Origin: Saprospiraceae bacterium
Lineage (GTDB): Bacteria > Bacteroidota > Bacteroidia > Chitinophagales > Saprospiraceae
Length of the DNA: 64,000 bases
Assembly (NCBI GenBank): GCA_016717655.1
Contig: JADKFC010000013.1
Span: forward strand, 1-64,000
Reading direction: 5' to 3'
Made by a program: the position numbers and the translations under genes. The notes beneath the pieces are model-generated. The model was not told where the DNA came from. It saw nothing but the letters and a program-made list of their open reading frames with translations, and searched no databases. Shown here in pieces: positions 52,645 to 61,917 of this stretch (within the stretch, counting starts at the first letter, position 1; each line of letters starts with the position of its first letter).

Positions 52645-53811
52645 TCAGCTACTCCCCAAAAACTCGTAATACTTTTTTGCCATATTATCCCACTCAAAAG
52701 TTTTCAATTTGGTGTAATCCGGAATCAGTTCTAAGGGTTTAATAGTATCAGCTGATTGAAAAAAAGCTTTAATTGATTCCTCATCGTTGTTTATAAAAAT
52801 GACCCATGGAAAATTTTTGGCGAAAAGATAATTCTCCGATTCAAATGAGTATAAAAATAGGATGGGTTTACCTAGTGCCAATAATTCAAATATTTTACTG
52901 GAAGTCTGAATACCTGTGATGTTATCTATGTAGATAAGAATATTAGCTTTACGATAATAGTCAATTAATTCAGCACTACTCATTCTACCATGCCATTTGA
53001 TATTATCTGCTTCAATATTGGGTTTATGGGCAGCAATGACAGTAATCTCTACATCTTCTGAACACTCTTTAATCGCTGCTAATAATGGATCAATCGGTCT
53101 GAGAGTTTGATAAACAGCCCCAGCATATACTAATTCTAGTTTTTGGTTAAATGAAAAAGTAATTTTTGGTGGATAAAATAATTCATTCACTGTAAACCCA
53201 TTGGGCAAAACTTCGATAGGTTTACTAAAGTTGAAATCATCTCTGTACAATTTTTGAGTGCCAGAATTGGTAACTATGAGTTTGTTGGCCAATTGTATTG
53301 AGGATAACTCTATTTTTTTTAGAACACCGTCCCTACTAATGTTTAATGCTGAATTATAAGACAAAGGATCTCCTATATCTAATACGATTTGTCCTTTATA
53401 ACCTGCCTTCCTCAACTTCGGAACCAATAGAAAATTTGAAAAGGGTGCAATCGAAATGGAGATGGCATCAAAATCTGTTTTTTTTAAATATTCAACTATT
53501 TTGGAATGACTCAATGTCCAGTTGTCAAGTAAATTGAAGCGATCATAGAATAAATTAACAGCACCTACTAATTTATTAATTACGCTATAGTTTGTCCTCT
53601 TTTTATAAAAATCTCTAAAAAAAACGAATTTCATAAAGTTACCAAATGTCAAAGACACCTTTCTAAATTGCCCATCATTATTTTCATAGGCATGGTCGTC
53701 AAAATATAAAACTGTTACTTTATTGGTTGTGCCGCGACTAATCAGTTCAGAAACTCTAATGCTGCGGGGAACATTCAGTTTCAACTCCTGACAAATAAAC
53801 AATATCTTCAT
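52645..53811 (-). CDS. Glycosyltransferase family 4
   Basis: This protein has 388 aa with a GT-B fold. The N-terminal half has ILFICQELKLNVPRSIRVSEL and FLLVPKLRKAGYKGQIVLDIGD. The C-terminal half has KPIEVLPNGFTVNELFYPP, KLELVYAGAVYQTLRPIDPLL and ANILIYIDNITGIQTSSKIFELLALGKPIL. The EX7E-type Glu region reads SSKIFELLALGKP. Its start overlaps the beta-helix lipoprotein gene by 4 bases, which suggests coupling. A 148-base gap of AT-rich DNA separates it from the FkbM gene. The donor sugar is unknown. Confidence 0.9.
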   Translation of the reverse strand: MKILFICQELKLNVPRSIRVSELISRGTTNKVTVLYFDDHAYENNDGQFRKVSLTFGNFMKFVFFRDFYKKRTNYSVINKLVGAVNLFYDRFNLLDNWTLSHSKIVEYLKKTDFDAISISIAPFSNFLLVPKLRKAGYKGQIVLDIGDPLSYNSALNISRDGVLKKIELSSIQLANKLIVTNSGTQKLYRDDFNFSKPIEVLPNGFTVNELFYPPKITFSFNQKLELVYAGAVYQTLRPIDPLLAAIKECSEDVEITVIAAHKPNIEADNIKWHGRMSSAELIDYYRKANILIYIDNITGIQTSSKIFELLALGKPILFLYSFESENYLFAKNFPWVIFINNDEESIKAFFQSADTIKPLELIPDYTKLKTFEWDNMAKKYYEFLGSS

Positions 53812-55199
53812 TTGATTTCCTCATTTGCCTCTCTTGCAAATTTGTTGATGTCGCCAAACCATAGGTTCTTTACCTTGATAAATTTATTTTGATATATTTT
53901 TCCACTTAAGGAAATTTTGTTTCCGCCGATAGCACTGACACCTGTCTGACATGATTCAACAATATTTCTAGACAATTCGATATTTGAGCCTGTAATGTTA
54001 AATCCAGTTTCAGACTTAGATATGGCATTCGCCATCAACTTTGATTTTCCATTTATTACACTAATACCCTCTTTAGCGGCTGAACTTACTGTATTATTAC
54101 TTATTTCTGAGAGACCAAAATTATTAGCGTAAATACCAAACTCAACTGACCCTGTCACCTCATTACTATCAATCAATACAGATGTATTGTTCACCGTATT
54201 GCCATTAAGCCAGATACCGCTTTGAGATACTGTGATGATTTTATTACCTACTATTTTTCCCTTTTCTCCTGAATAGTGAATTCCCACTTTAGCCTTTTCT
54301 ATTACATTGTGAGTAATTTCGTTAAAATCAATGTCCTCATTATCATATCTAACCGATTGAATGCCAAAAGTGAAACTATTTTTGATAATGTTGTTTTCTA
54401 CTTTCGTTTTTTTAGAAGCCACAAAAATTCCAATTTCACAATTCACTATAATGTTATTAGCAATCTGGATGTTTTCAGGACTTCCTTTTTGAGAAGTCAT
54501 AATGCCACATCCTTTGTTATCAGTTATTTGGCAATCGGTAATGACAATATTTTTGTTTGAAGGAGTAGGCAAATTAAGATCAGATTCTACATCAATACCC
54601 GCTGCGGGACTGAGTCCGTTTGAATTGGATATTTGTAATTGCTTTAATTTCACACCAAAGGCATTAATTATTGATATCCCATTGCGACATGAAGACTCAA
54701 TTTTCACATTTTCTATAGAGATATCCCTGCAATAAGTAGAAGTATCGCCCTCTGTTCCCGCACCTATCAAAATTCCATCTACAACACTATTTCTGATGGT
54801 TGTATTTGATATTTGAATTTGAGAACAATTGACCATAATCACTGAGTGGGCATAATTCTCTTCACACCCTCTGGCATCCCTGTTTCCATCCAAAATAAAG
54901 CCTTTAAATGAGAGCTGGTTGCAGTCCCTCATGTTGATAAGAGAATAGCCATTTCTTACCGGGGCATTAGCAGCCATTTTAATGGTGCTTGATGAGGCGT
55001 CAAAAACTACATCCCGTTTATTCAATAGCTGAATCGATTTTTTTAATGTATAGTCGCCCTTTACCAAAATGCACTTTTCCCCATTTTGACAATTTTCAAA
55101 TTCACTCGGATGATAAATGTACCGCACTTTATACTTGCCCACCTGGGATGTACAGCCTATCATTGTAAAGAGTATAAAAACTATCAATGTAGATTTCAT
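53808..55199 (-). CDS. Right-handed parallel beta-helix lipoprotein
   Basis: This protein has 463 aa with a lipoprotein signal (MKSTLIVFILFTMIGCTSQ; lipobox MIGC). From about residue 45 it is a run of beta-helix rungs of 20-24 residues rich in Asn (NIVITDCQITDNKGCGIMTS, NIQIANNIIVNCEIGIFVAS, VLIDSNEVTGSVEFGIYANN), of the NosD/right-handed-helix class. It has two Cys-containing stretches (CEENYAHS, STYCRDIS). Relatives include mannuronan epimerases and alginate-locus AlgG-type proteins, so polymer epimerisation or binding is possible; catalytic residues cannot be assigned. It overlaps wzy and the GT4 gene by 4 bases each, so it belongs to the operon. Confidence 0.85.
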   Translation of the reverse strand: MKSTLIVFILFTMIGCTSQVGKYKVRYIYHPSEFENCQNGEKCILVKGDYTLKKSIQLLNKRDVVFDASSSTIKMAANAPVRNGYSLINMRDCNQLSFKGFILDGNRDARGCEENYAHSVIMVNCSQIQISNTTIRNSVVDGILIGAGTEGDTSTYCRDISIENVKIESSCRNGISIINAFGVKLKQLQISNSNGLSPAAGIDVESDLNLPTPSNKNIVITDCQITDNKGCGIMTSQKGSPENIQIANNIIVNCEIGIFVASKKTKVENNIIKNSFTFGIQSVRYDNEDIDFNEITHNVIEKAKVGIHYSGEKGKIVGNKIITVSQSGIWLNGNTVNNTSVLIDSNEVTGSVEFGIYANNFGLSEISNNTVSSAAKEGISVINGKSKLMANAISKSETGFNITGSNIELSRNIVESCQTGVSAIGGNKISLSGKIYQNKFIKVKNLWFGDINKFAREANEEIK

Positions 55200-56449
55200 A
55201 TTTCCTTTAATGTATTTTCTTTATAAACAGAGATAAATGCATATGAAAACAACATAGCGTAAGAATCAAGTAAATTATGACTTTGTACACCGGCTATTAA
55301 CACGATTAATCCAAAAAGTAAAATGTCTATATCAAATTGCCATCTTGATTTTAAGAAAAAGAGGGAAATTGGTAGTCCCAAAAACAGCAGTAGCCCAGGA
55401 ATACCATATTCGTTGAGCATATGCAAATACATAAAGTGACTAGAGTGGCCGGAAGCAGAATAATGAGTCTCAAAATATTTCGAACTCCCCAATCCATTTC
55501 CAATAATGGGAGATTTTTTATAAAACCGATAATGCTCCTCAAATACTACTTGTCTGATGCCCACTTTTGTGCTTGATGGGTTTAAAATCTGTTCAAGTCG
55601 ACTCTCAATGCCATTGTTGTATTTAAGATATTCAATCATTCGGGCATATGGTTTGGATGTTCTCACACTTCCCCAAAGCGAAAAGCCAACTAAAGCCATA
55701 AAAGCCACGCCGTAGACTACAGAAATCCATTTTATTCTTTTCAAAAAAATGAAAGAAATTATCAAAACCACCAGAATGGGCACTGCACCTCTGGATAGGG
55801 TTAATAAAACTCCTATTGAAGCGAGTAAGAAATATAAAAATCTGAAATTAGGCCTGACCAAATGCGCGGTTAAAACCATGCCCATGAGTAAAAATTGAGC
55901 CGAGGCATTTGGGTTAAGATAATTGCCTGCTGCCCGAAAATCATAGCCAAACCCATACCCATCTTCAAAAAGAGTTATATCATACATATTATTGAGAGTC
56001 GCAAAAACAATTGCAAACGGCAAAACCCATTTCGCCAGTGAAAGATTGCCTGGCAGCTGCAATAAAATAATAAAATCAAAAATCAGAAAATAGGATGTGA
56101 GTGATGTTGACGCTATATCATTGATCGCATTCTGATAAAGCCCTGCATATAAAAATTGAGTGACAACATAATTTATAAGGAGTAAGAAAAAAGCCAATAC
56201 TAACCAAATACCAAGCCCCTTATTAAAGACACTGTTTATCAATTGAGGATTGATTGTGATTCTGCCACCTATATATGCAGTCAAGAGATAAGTACCATTA
56301 ATAGGCGGAAAACTGGATATGCCGTGGTAATAATTGTGCATTCCAAACTCACAATAAAAAAAATAAATGGCCAACAACAAAACTAAGTTGTCAACAATTT
56401 CAATAATCCCTTTGATAGGAATCGAGATTTTACCTAACGACAATATCAT
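55196..56449 (-). CDS. O-antigen polymerase/ligase family protein (Wzy-like)
   Basis: This is an inner-membrane protein of 417 aa with about 11 hydrophobic segments and the Wzy_C/O-antigen-ligase layout. FLLASIGVLLTLSRGAVPILVV precedes the long periplasmic loop with FYKKSPIIGNGLGSSKYFET and HSSHFMYLHMLNEYGIPGLLLFL, where the conserved His and Gly lie. It would polymerise lipid-linked repeat units outside the inner membrane, working with the adjacent Wzx flippase and the Wzz protein. A ligase role (WaaL) cannot be excluded. It overlaps wzx by 20 bases and the beta-helix gene by 4. Confidence 0.9.
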   Translation of the reverse strand: MILSLGKISIPIKGIIEIVDNLVLLLAIYFFYCEFGMHNYYHGISSFPPINGTYLLTAYIGGRITINPQLINSVFNKGLGIWLVLAFFLLLINYVVTQFLYAGLYQNAINDIASTSLTSYFLIFDFIILLQLPGNLSLAKWVLPFAIVFATLNNMYDITLFEDGYGFGYDFRAAGNYLNPNASAQFLLMGMVLTAHLVRPNFRFLYFLLASIGVLLTLSRGAVPILVVLIISFIFLKRIKWISVVYGVAFMALVGFSLWGSVRTSKPYARMIEYLKYNNGIESRLEQILNPSSTKVGIRQVVFEEHYRFYKKSPIIGNGLGSSKYFETHYSASGHSSHFMYLHMLNEYGIPGLLLFLGLPISLFFLKSRWQFDIDILLFGLIVLIAGVQSHNLLDSYAMLFSYAFISVYKENTLKEI

Positions 56450-57908
56450 AAATCCTTATCAGTTTACCACTTCCAAATACCGAAGCTAAAAGATTCCTTA
56501 CCATAACCGGATCCAACCATTGACTTCGCAACATGAAGACATAACAGAAGAAAATATAAGGGGCAAATAAAAATAAAAAAATCCATGTTCCATCCCATAG
56601 TGCAGTACCAAATGAGCAAAATAAGATCAAAGGAGCAGTTAGCAACAAAACTCGGCCTATTGCTTTAAAAGGAATAATTTGAAATAATGAATAATTAATA
56701 ATTTTAAATCCAAAATAATAAACCATAAACATTAAAGCAAGGGTACCTGAAAGGGCTGCAACAGCGGCACCCTGCATTCCCAAACTACCAATGAGTAAAT
56801 AATTGGCCAAAAATGCATAAAGACAGACACATGCATAGATAACCGGTAAAATTCTGGTTTTATTGGCAGCTAAAAACAAGTCTTCACTATTGCAAAATCT
56901 AAATAAAAGAGAGATATTATAGATCTGAAAAACCAAAGCACTGGCTACATACTTTTCCGAATAAATGAGGGATACTAAATCCCTGCCAAAAAAAATAAAA
57001 TACAAAAGCACTGGATAAACTACATAGACAAAAATATTTGCAATGTTTTTTTTCAATTCAAGTATTTTAACCCAATCGCCTGATATAAACATTCTTGAAA
57101 CATCAGGAAGGATAATTGAGTTGATGGCAGCAAAGAGATTCATGATCAAAGGTAGATACATGGCTCCATTTCTATAGATCGCATACTCATGGACATCTAG
57201 CATAGAGCTCACAAAAAACCCATCGGCAACCGTAAACATAGAGCTGATGATGATGGTTAAACCAAGGGGCCAAGCCTCTGTGATCTGTTTTTGAACTCCC
57301 ACTTTACTGATCTGGTCCATAGAAAAATGCCAATCAATATTTCTCATTAAAAGTAAAAATTGCAGCACTGAAAGTAAGGTTAAGTAGCCAAAAATCATTT
57401 TTAAACTATGACCAAAAATGGTAACCAAGGCAATAATTCCCACAAGTCTTGCGGCGTTGATAAATACACTGATACCTACGATCTTTCTGCTTTTACCAAG
57501 GAATATTAAAGCAGCATTGCAGGAACCAATGGCAATTGTAAAAGGTATAAATAGTGAATACCATCTTAGGTTCTCAGCCAGACCTGCATTGTTAAAGTGA
57601 ATTTGCAAATAAGGAGCGGCCACCCATAAGGTAATAGTACCCATTGTCCCTAATAGAAAACCACTCATCAGATTATTCCCAAATACGCCGACTTTGTTGT
57701 CAGTCTGGGCCAAATCCCTTAATAAGATGGTATTTAAGCCCATCGATAAAAAGCTCAGCCAAAATCCGGCCACCATCAATACCTGCCCATAGGTACCATA
57801 GGTTTCTATATCAAAAAGCCGGGCAAGGATGGGAACTAAAATAAAATTAAGCACAAGATTAATCCCATCTCCCATGGCCAATGCTAAAACCTTCACCGGT
57901 TTTGACAT
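56430..57908 (-). CDS. Polysaccharide repeat-unit flippase (Wzx-like, MOP family)
   Basis: This protein has 492 aa with about 12-14 membrane segments. LALAMGDGINLVLNFILVPILARLFDIETYGTYGQVLMVAGF is the standard start of Wzx-type oligosaccharide translocases, and MYLPLIMNLFAAINSIILPDVSRM and ALVFQIYNISLLFRF are also typical. It would flip undecaprenyl-linked repeat units to the periplasmic face. Its end overlaps wzy by 20 bases. Confidence 0.92.
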   Translation of the reverse strand: MSKPVKVLALAMGDGINLVLNFILVPILARLFDIETYGTYGQVLMVAGFWLSFLSMGLNTILLRDLAQTDNKVGVFGNNLMSGFLLGTMGTITLWVAAPYLQIHFNNAGLAENLRWYSLFIPFTIAIGSCNAALIFLGKSRKIVGISVFINAARLVGIIALVTIFGHSLKMIFGYLTLLSVLQFLLLMRNIDWHFSMDQISKVGVQKQITEAWPLGLTIIISSMFTVADGFFVSSMLDVHEYAIYRNGAMYLPLIMNLFAAINSIILPDVSRMFISGDWVKILELKKNIANIFVYVVYPVLLYFIFFGRDLVSLIYSEKYVASALVFQIYNISLLFRFCNSEDLFLAANKTRILPVIYACVCLYAFLANYLLIGSLGMQGAAVAALSGTLALMFMVYYFGFKIINYSLFQIIPFKAIGRVLLLTAPLILFCSFGTALWDGTWIFLFLFAPYIFFCYVFMLRSQWLDPVMVRNLLASVFGSGKLIRIYDIVVR

Positions 57909-57936
57909 ACTATACTAGCCTCGTTTGAAAGTTCAT

Positions 57937-59778
57937 CTAAAATTTAACGTTATATACTTTTATCCATTTATCCAAAAATATAATTCGGATGAACTTTAAA
58001 TAATCATTATATCCTGTTTCTTTTTGAAGGTCAAATTCACTTAAGACCGGAGGACCAGCTATGCCAGAATCTAAGGCTTCTGATAGCATATTTCGAAAAA
58101 AGTCATGGTTTTTCTGCATCCAAAGATTTAATGGTGCCGGAAAGCCCAATTTAGAATACCTCCTATAAATTTCATTGGGTAAAAGGTCTTTAAAAGCCTC
58201 CCTTAAAAGATATTTCCTCACCCCTCCCTTTATTTTATAACTGGTAGGCATACTGATCAAAAACTCTACTATCCTGTAATCTAAAAAAGGAGACCTGGAC
58301 TCAACTCCATAGGCCATGCTATTGCGATCCTGGTGATGCAACAAAGCGGGTAAAAACAAACGATCCAACTGAAAGATACAATGATCCTCAAAAGTTTTTG
58401 GTTGATTGAATGGGATGTGTGCCTCTTGACTCGTTCCAAAGCCGGCGCCAATAATACTGGGTCTTGATGTATTACGCTTCATTTTATCTTTAACCCAGGC
58501 ATAAAACAAATCCGGATAATGGAAGGCAAATCCAATCAGCTCACTAATAAATTGACTATTCCTATTTTTTCTAAGCTCATAAAGATAGATGGAATTATAG
58601 GAAGAGTAGCCCCCTATAGCCTCATCAACCCCTTGTCCATCAAGAGAAACTTTAACACCATTTTTATGAATTAATTCAAATACACTCTGCTGTGCAAACA
58701 TACCCGCAGATACAAATGGCTCATCTTGCATATACAAGAGCTGGTCCAAGCCATTGATGAAATCATTCACATCAGGATAAACAAAAGCAGGACTGAGTTC
58801 AGGAATTTCCTTTAACACAGCATCAATATATTTTTTTTCATTAAAAGCCCCCATTTCATCTCCAACAAAAACCGAAGAGAATGTTTTGAGCTTACCTTCT
58901 TTTGCACCTGTTTCGTCCCTATTGATTTTCGCAGCAACGGCTGTTATTATCGAACTATCTATTCCTCCTGACAAAGCAAAGGCCACATCTACATCAGACC
59001 TGAGTCTCAATTGTACTGAATCAAAAACCAAGTCTCTGATTTTTAACTTTGCTTCGTGAAAACTCAGATCTGTAACTTTGCATTCCCTTATATCTGATAT
59101 CCTGTAGTATTTGTGGAATGAAAGTTCATTTTCGGTACCTATACATAACTTGGAAAAAGATCCTTTCGGAAATTGAAACACCTCTTGAATAAAAGTCTCC
59201 TCGGATTGATCTTGCCATCCACTTTGGAGATATTCAAATGCAATTTTACGATTCAGTTCAAAATCAATAATATCGGCAAACGCTTTTATCTCAGATGAAA
59301 AATAAATGGAACCCTGATGTTTAGTATAGTAAAGTGGTTTTTTACCAAATCTATCTCTGGCAACTATAATCTGATTTTTAGCTGCATTGTGCAAGATCAG
59401 GGCCCACATGCCATTGAACTTCCTAAAAGCATCTGTACCCCAAATTCTATAAGCTTCAATTAAAACCTCGGTATCAGATTCTGAAATAAACTCACAGCCC
59501 AACACTTCTAACTCCTTCCTGATTTCGAGATAATTGTAGATTTCACCATTGTAGGTAACCGTATAGTCACCTTTCTTCATGGGTTGATTGCCACGTGCTG
59601 ACAAGTCTATAATGGACAAGCGCAGGTGCCCCAAAAATAGAGACTCATTGACCATTAGCCTGTTATTGCCATCCGGACCCCGATGATGAATTCTGTCATT
59701 CATCCCCGTCAATGTATCCATATGGTAATTTACCCTGTCTTTTGACTCGAGATCTAAAATGGCATTAATGCCGCACAT
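57937..59778 (-). CDS. Asparagine-synthase-like amidotransferase, copy 2
   Basis: This protein has 613 aa with the same layout as the gene at 43837 but clearly diverged. The glutaminase starts at Cys2 (MCGINAI), with HHRGPDGNN, GHLRLSIIDLSARGNQP and YNGEIYNYLEIRKEL. The synthase domain has SGGIDSS (270-276), SLDGQGVDEAIGGYSSY and VESRSPFLDYRIVEFL. It sits between Wzx and a methyltransferase gene, close to the dehydrogenase and epimerase that make a HexNAc uronic acid. WbpS/WbtH-like amidation of that sugar is the likely job; ordinary asparagine synthesis is the alternative. Confidence 0.9.
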   Translation of the reverse strand: MCGINAILDLESKDRVNYHMDTLTGMNDRIHHRGPDGNNRLMVNESLFLGHLRLSIIDLSARGNQPMKKGDYTVTYNGEIYNYLEIRKELEVLGCEFISESDTEVLIEAYRIWGTDAFRKFNGMWALILHNAAKNQIIVARDRFGKKPLYYTKHQGSIYFSSEIKAFADIIDFELNRKIAFEYLQSGWQDQSEETFIQEVFQFPKGSFSKLCIGTENELSFHKYYRISDIRECKVTDLSFHEAKLKIRDLVFDSVQLRLRSDVDVAFALSGGIDSSIITAVAAKINRDETGAKEGKLKTFSSVFVGDEMGAFNEKKYIDAVLKEIPELSPAFVYPDVNDFINGLDQLLYMQDEPFVSAGMFAQQSVFELIHKNGVKVSLDGQGVDEAIGGYSSYNSIYLYELRKNRNSQFISELIGFAFHYPDLFYAWVKDKMKRNTSRPSIIGAGFGTSQEAHIPFNQPKTFEDHCIFQLDRLFLPALLHHQDRNSMAYGVESRSPFLDYRIVEFLISMPTSYKIKGGVRKYLLREAFKDLLPNEIYRRYSKLGFPAPLNLWMQKNHDFFRNMLSEALDSGIAGPPVLSEFDLQKETGYNDYLKFIRIIFLDKWIKVYNVKF

Positions 59779-59812
59779 TTAAATTTAGATTTTTCAAAAA
59801 GAAAATAAAACT

Positions 59813-60610
59813 CTATAGCTTTTCAAATAAAGCCACCAACCATTTTTCTTTGTACGTATGTGGCCAAAATTTTGATAAGCCGGTAATTTCAACTGTTTCA
59901 TTAATTTTACTATCCGGTGATCTTTGGGTAGATTTTAGTTTATCAAATTCATTGTAACCACACATAGGGCAAATACAGCTTGAAGGAAAAAGTTCAGGAT
60001 GTATCCACCGTGAAATTTTTTGCTTCAATCGAGGAAATCTAGGCCCTATGACTTTTTCAATAGCTTTAACCTCTACAACCTTACAACTTCCCTCAAACAA
60101 ATTGGCCAGAGAACTTGAAGTAAAATTCCGCATATGATAAAACGGACTAAAAGCAGTGATACACTTAGGGCAGGTTACCCTATTGAGCAATAGATCTTCA
60201 TCATTGGGCACAGATACAATAATGTATTTAGATGCAATTCTTTGTAATTCTTTAAGTGCCTTAATGTATACTTCTTGGGGCAAATGTTCAATAACCTCCA
60301 GGCATGTAACTAAATCAAATTCTTTGTCTGAGAAAGGAAGTTGATCTATAGATGCCTTTACCTTTTCTGTTTTTACGAATTGTAGTGACGTTTCACTTCT
60401 GTCACAACCACATATTCTTTGAAATTCATGCGAATGGTTATTGGAAAGATAGTTTACCAAAATTCCGTTTCCACAGCCAACATCCAACACAGAACCCACT
60501 GTTTTGGGCATCATTGCTTTTACGGTTTCTATGCGCCTCAAATCTCCCTCAGAAAAATAGGATTCTTCCCATTTTTCTTTTACCTCATACATCTCCTTTT
60601 CAAAACTCAT
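59813..60610 (-). CDS. Class I SAM-dependent methyltransferase with Cys motifs
   Basis: This protein has 265 aa. The SAM-binding core is GSVLDVGCGNGILVNYLSNN, followed by IDQLPFSDKEFDLVTCLEVIEHLPQ. Two CxxC pairs, TCPKC and ICPMCGYNEFD, flank the C-terminal half and may bind a metal, which is unusual for simple sugar O-methyltransferases. The gene lies between the UDP-sugar dehydrogenase and AsnB copy 2. A role in sugar or lipid-carrier methylation is a guess from position. Confidence 0.82.
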   Translation of the reverse strand: MSFEKEMYEVKEKWEESYFSEGDLRRIETVKAMMPKTVGSVLDVGCGNGILVNYLSNNHSHEFQRICGCDRSETSLQFVKTEKVKASIDQLPFSDKEFDLVTCLEVIEHLPQEVYIKALKELQRIASKYIIVSVPNDEDLLLNRVTCPKCITAFSPFYHMRNFTSSSLANLFEGSCKVVEVKAIEKVIGPRFPRLKQKISRWIHPELFPSSCICPMCGYNEFDKLKSTQRSPDSKINETVEITGLSKFWPHTYKEKWLVALFEKL

Positions 60611-60620
60611 AGATCAAATC

Positions 60621-61904
60621 TTATAATCTGCCGTCAATGATGTTTTTATCCAATACAGCCTTTACATCATAAACCACTGCATTTTCCTTTTTAATATCAT
60701 TCATATTTAATTTCTTATATACTTCATGAGCCACTGCCAAAACTACCGCATCATATTTGTTTGCTGGCAATTCCTTGAATGAAGTAATTTGATATTCGTG
60801 CTCCACCTCTTGTGGATTGGCCCAAGGGTCATAAATATCCACTTCGGTGTTGTAAGAAGTGAGTTCGTTGATGATGTCAATTACTTTTGTATTTCTGATA
60901 TCAGGGCAGTTTTCTTTAAACGTAATGCCTAAGACAAGGATTTTGGCCGATTTTACAGCTATGTCTTTTTTAACCATTAACTTAATAACTTCTGCTGCCA
61001 CATAACTACCCATTGAGTCATTGAGTCTTCTCCCTGCTAGTATGATCTCTGGGTGATAGCCCACTTCCTGTGCTTTCTGTGCCAAATAATAAGGGTCTAC
61101 TCCAATACAATGACCTCCAACCAATCCTGGCTTAAAGGGAAGGAAGTTCCACTTGGTACTGGCAGCCGCCAATACTTCATGGGTGTCTATACCCATTTTG
61201 TTGAAAATTTTTGACAGCTCATTGACAAACGCAATGTTGATATCTCTTTGTGAATTTTCGATTACTTTGGCTGCCTCTGCTACTTTAATTGAACTGGCTT
61301 TGTAGGTGCCGGCTGTTATCACAGATTTATATAATTGATCAATGGTCTCTGCCGACTCCTTAGTTGACCCGCTGGTAACCTTTAATATTTTTGAAACGGT
61401 ATGCTCCTTGTCTCCGGGATTGATCCGCTCCGGACTATAGCCCACATAAAAATCAACATTCATTTTTAAGCCAGATGTCTTTTCCAGAATAGGAACACAT
61501 TCATCTTCTGTAACACCCGGATATACCGTAGATTCATACACAACAATGTCACCCTTTTTCATAACCTTGCCAACAGATTCACTCGCTTTGATCAAAGGTG
61601 TCAATACAGGTCGGTTATTTTTGTCAGTGGGCGTTGGTACTGTAACAATAAAAACATTACAGGAAGACATCTCTGTCAGTTCAGAAGTAACATGCAGTCC
61701 ATTTCCCGATAGGTCTTTGTTTTTGACCAATACAGTTTGTAATACAGCGTCCTCAACTTCCAGTGTACTATCAGTTCCGGCACGCAATTCGTTAATTCTT
61801 TGAGCATTTATATCAAAGCCTACTACTTGATATTTTTTGGCAAACTCCACCGCTAAGGGGAGTCCTACATAACCCAAACCAATGACAGCAATTTTATGTT
61901 GCAT
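60621..61904 (-). CDS. UDP-HexNAc 6-dehydrogenase (WbpO/TviB-like)
   Basis: This protein has 427 aa and oxidises a UDP-N-acetylhexosamine to the uronic acid with two NAD+. IAVIGLGYVGLPLAVEFAKK is the NAD-binding start, and the conserved centre has VYESTVYPGVTEDECVPILE, YSPERINPGDKEHTV, AEAAKVIENSQRDINIAFVNEL and GGHCIGVDPYYLA with catalytic Cys266. With the adjacent WbpP/TviC-like epimerase this is the known pair that leads to UDP-GalNAcA (Vi antigen, Pseudomonas O6). UDP-ManNAcA synthesis with WecB is an alternative. Confidence 0.93.
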   Translation of the reverse strand: MQHKIAVIGLGYVGLPLAVEFAKKYQVVGFDINAQRINELRAGTDSTLEVEDAVLQTVLVKNKDLSGNGLHVTSELTEMSSCNVFIVTVPTPTDKNNRPVLTPLIKASESVGKVMKKGDIVVYESTVYPGVTEDECVPILEKTSGLKMNVDFYVGYSPERINPGDKEHTVSKILKVTSGSTKESAETIDQLYKSVITAGTYKASSIKVAEAAKVIENSQRDINIAFVNELSKIFNKMGIDTHEVLAAASTKWNFLPFKPGLVGGHCIGVDPYYLAQKAQEVGYHPEIILAGRRLNDSMGSYVAAEVIKLMVKKDIAVKSAKILVLGITFKENCPDIRNTKVIDIINELTSYNTEVDIYDPWANPQEVEHEYQITSFKELPANKYDAVVLAVAHEVYKKLNMNDIKKENAVVYDVKAVLDKNIIDGRL

Positions 61905-61917
61905 AAACTAAATAATT

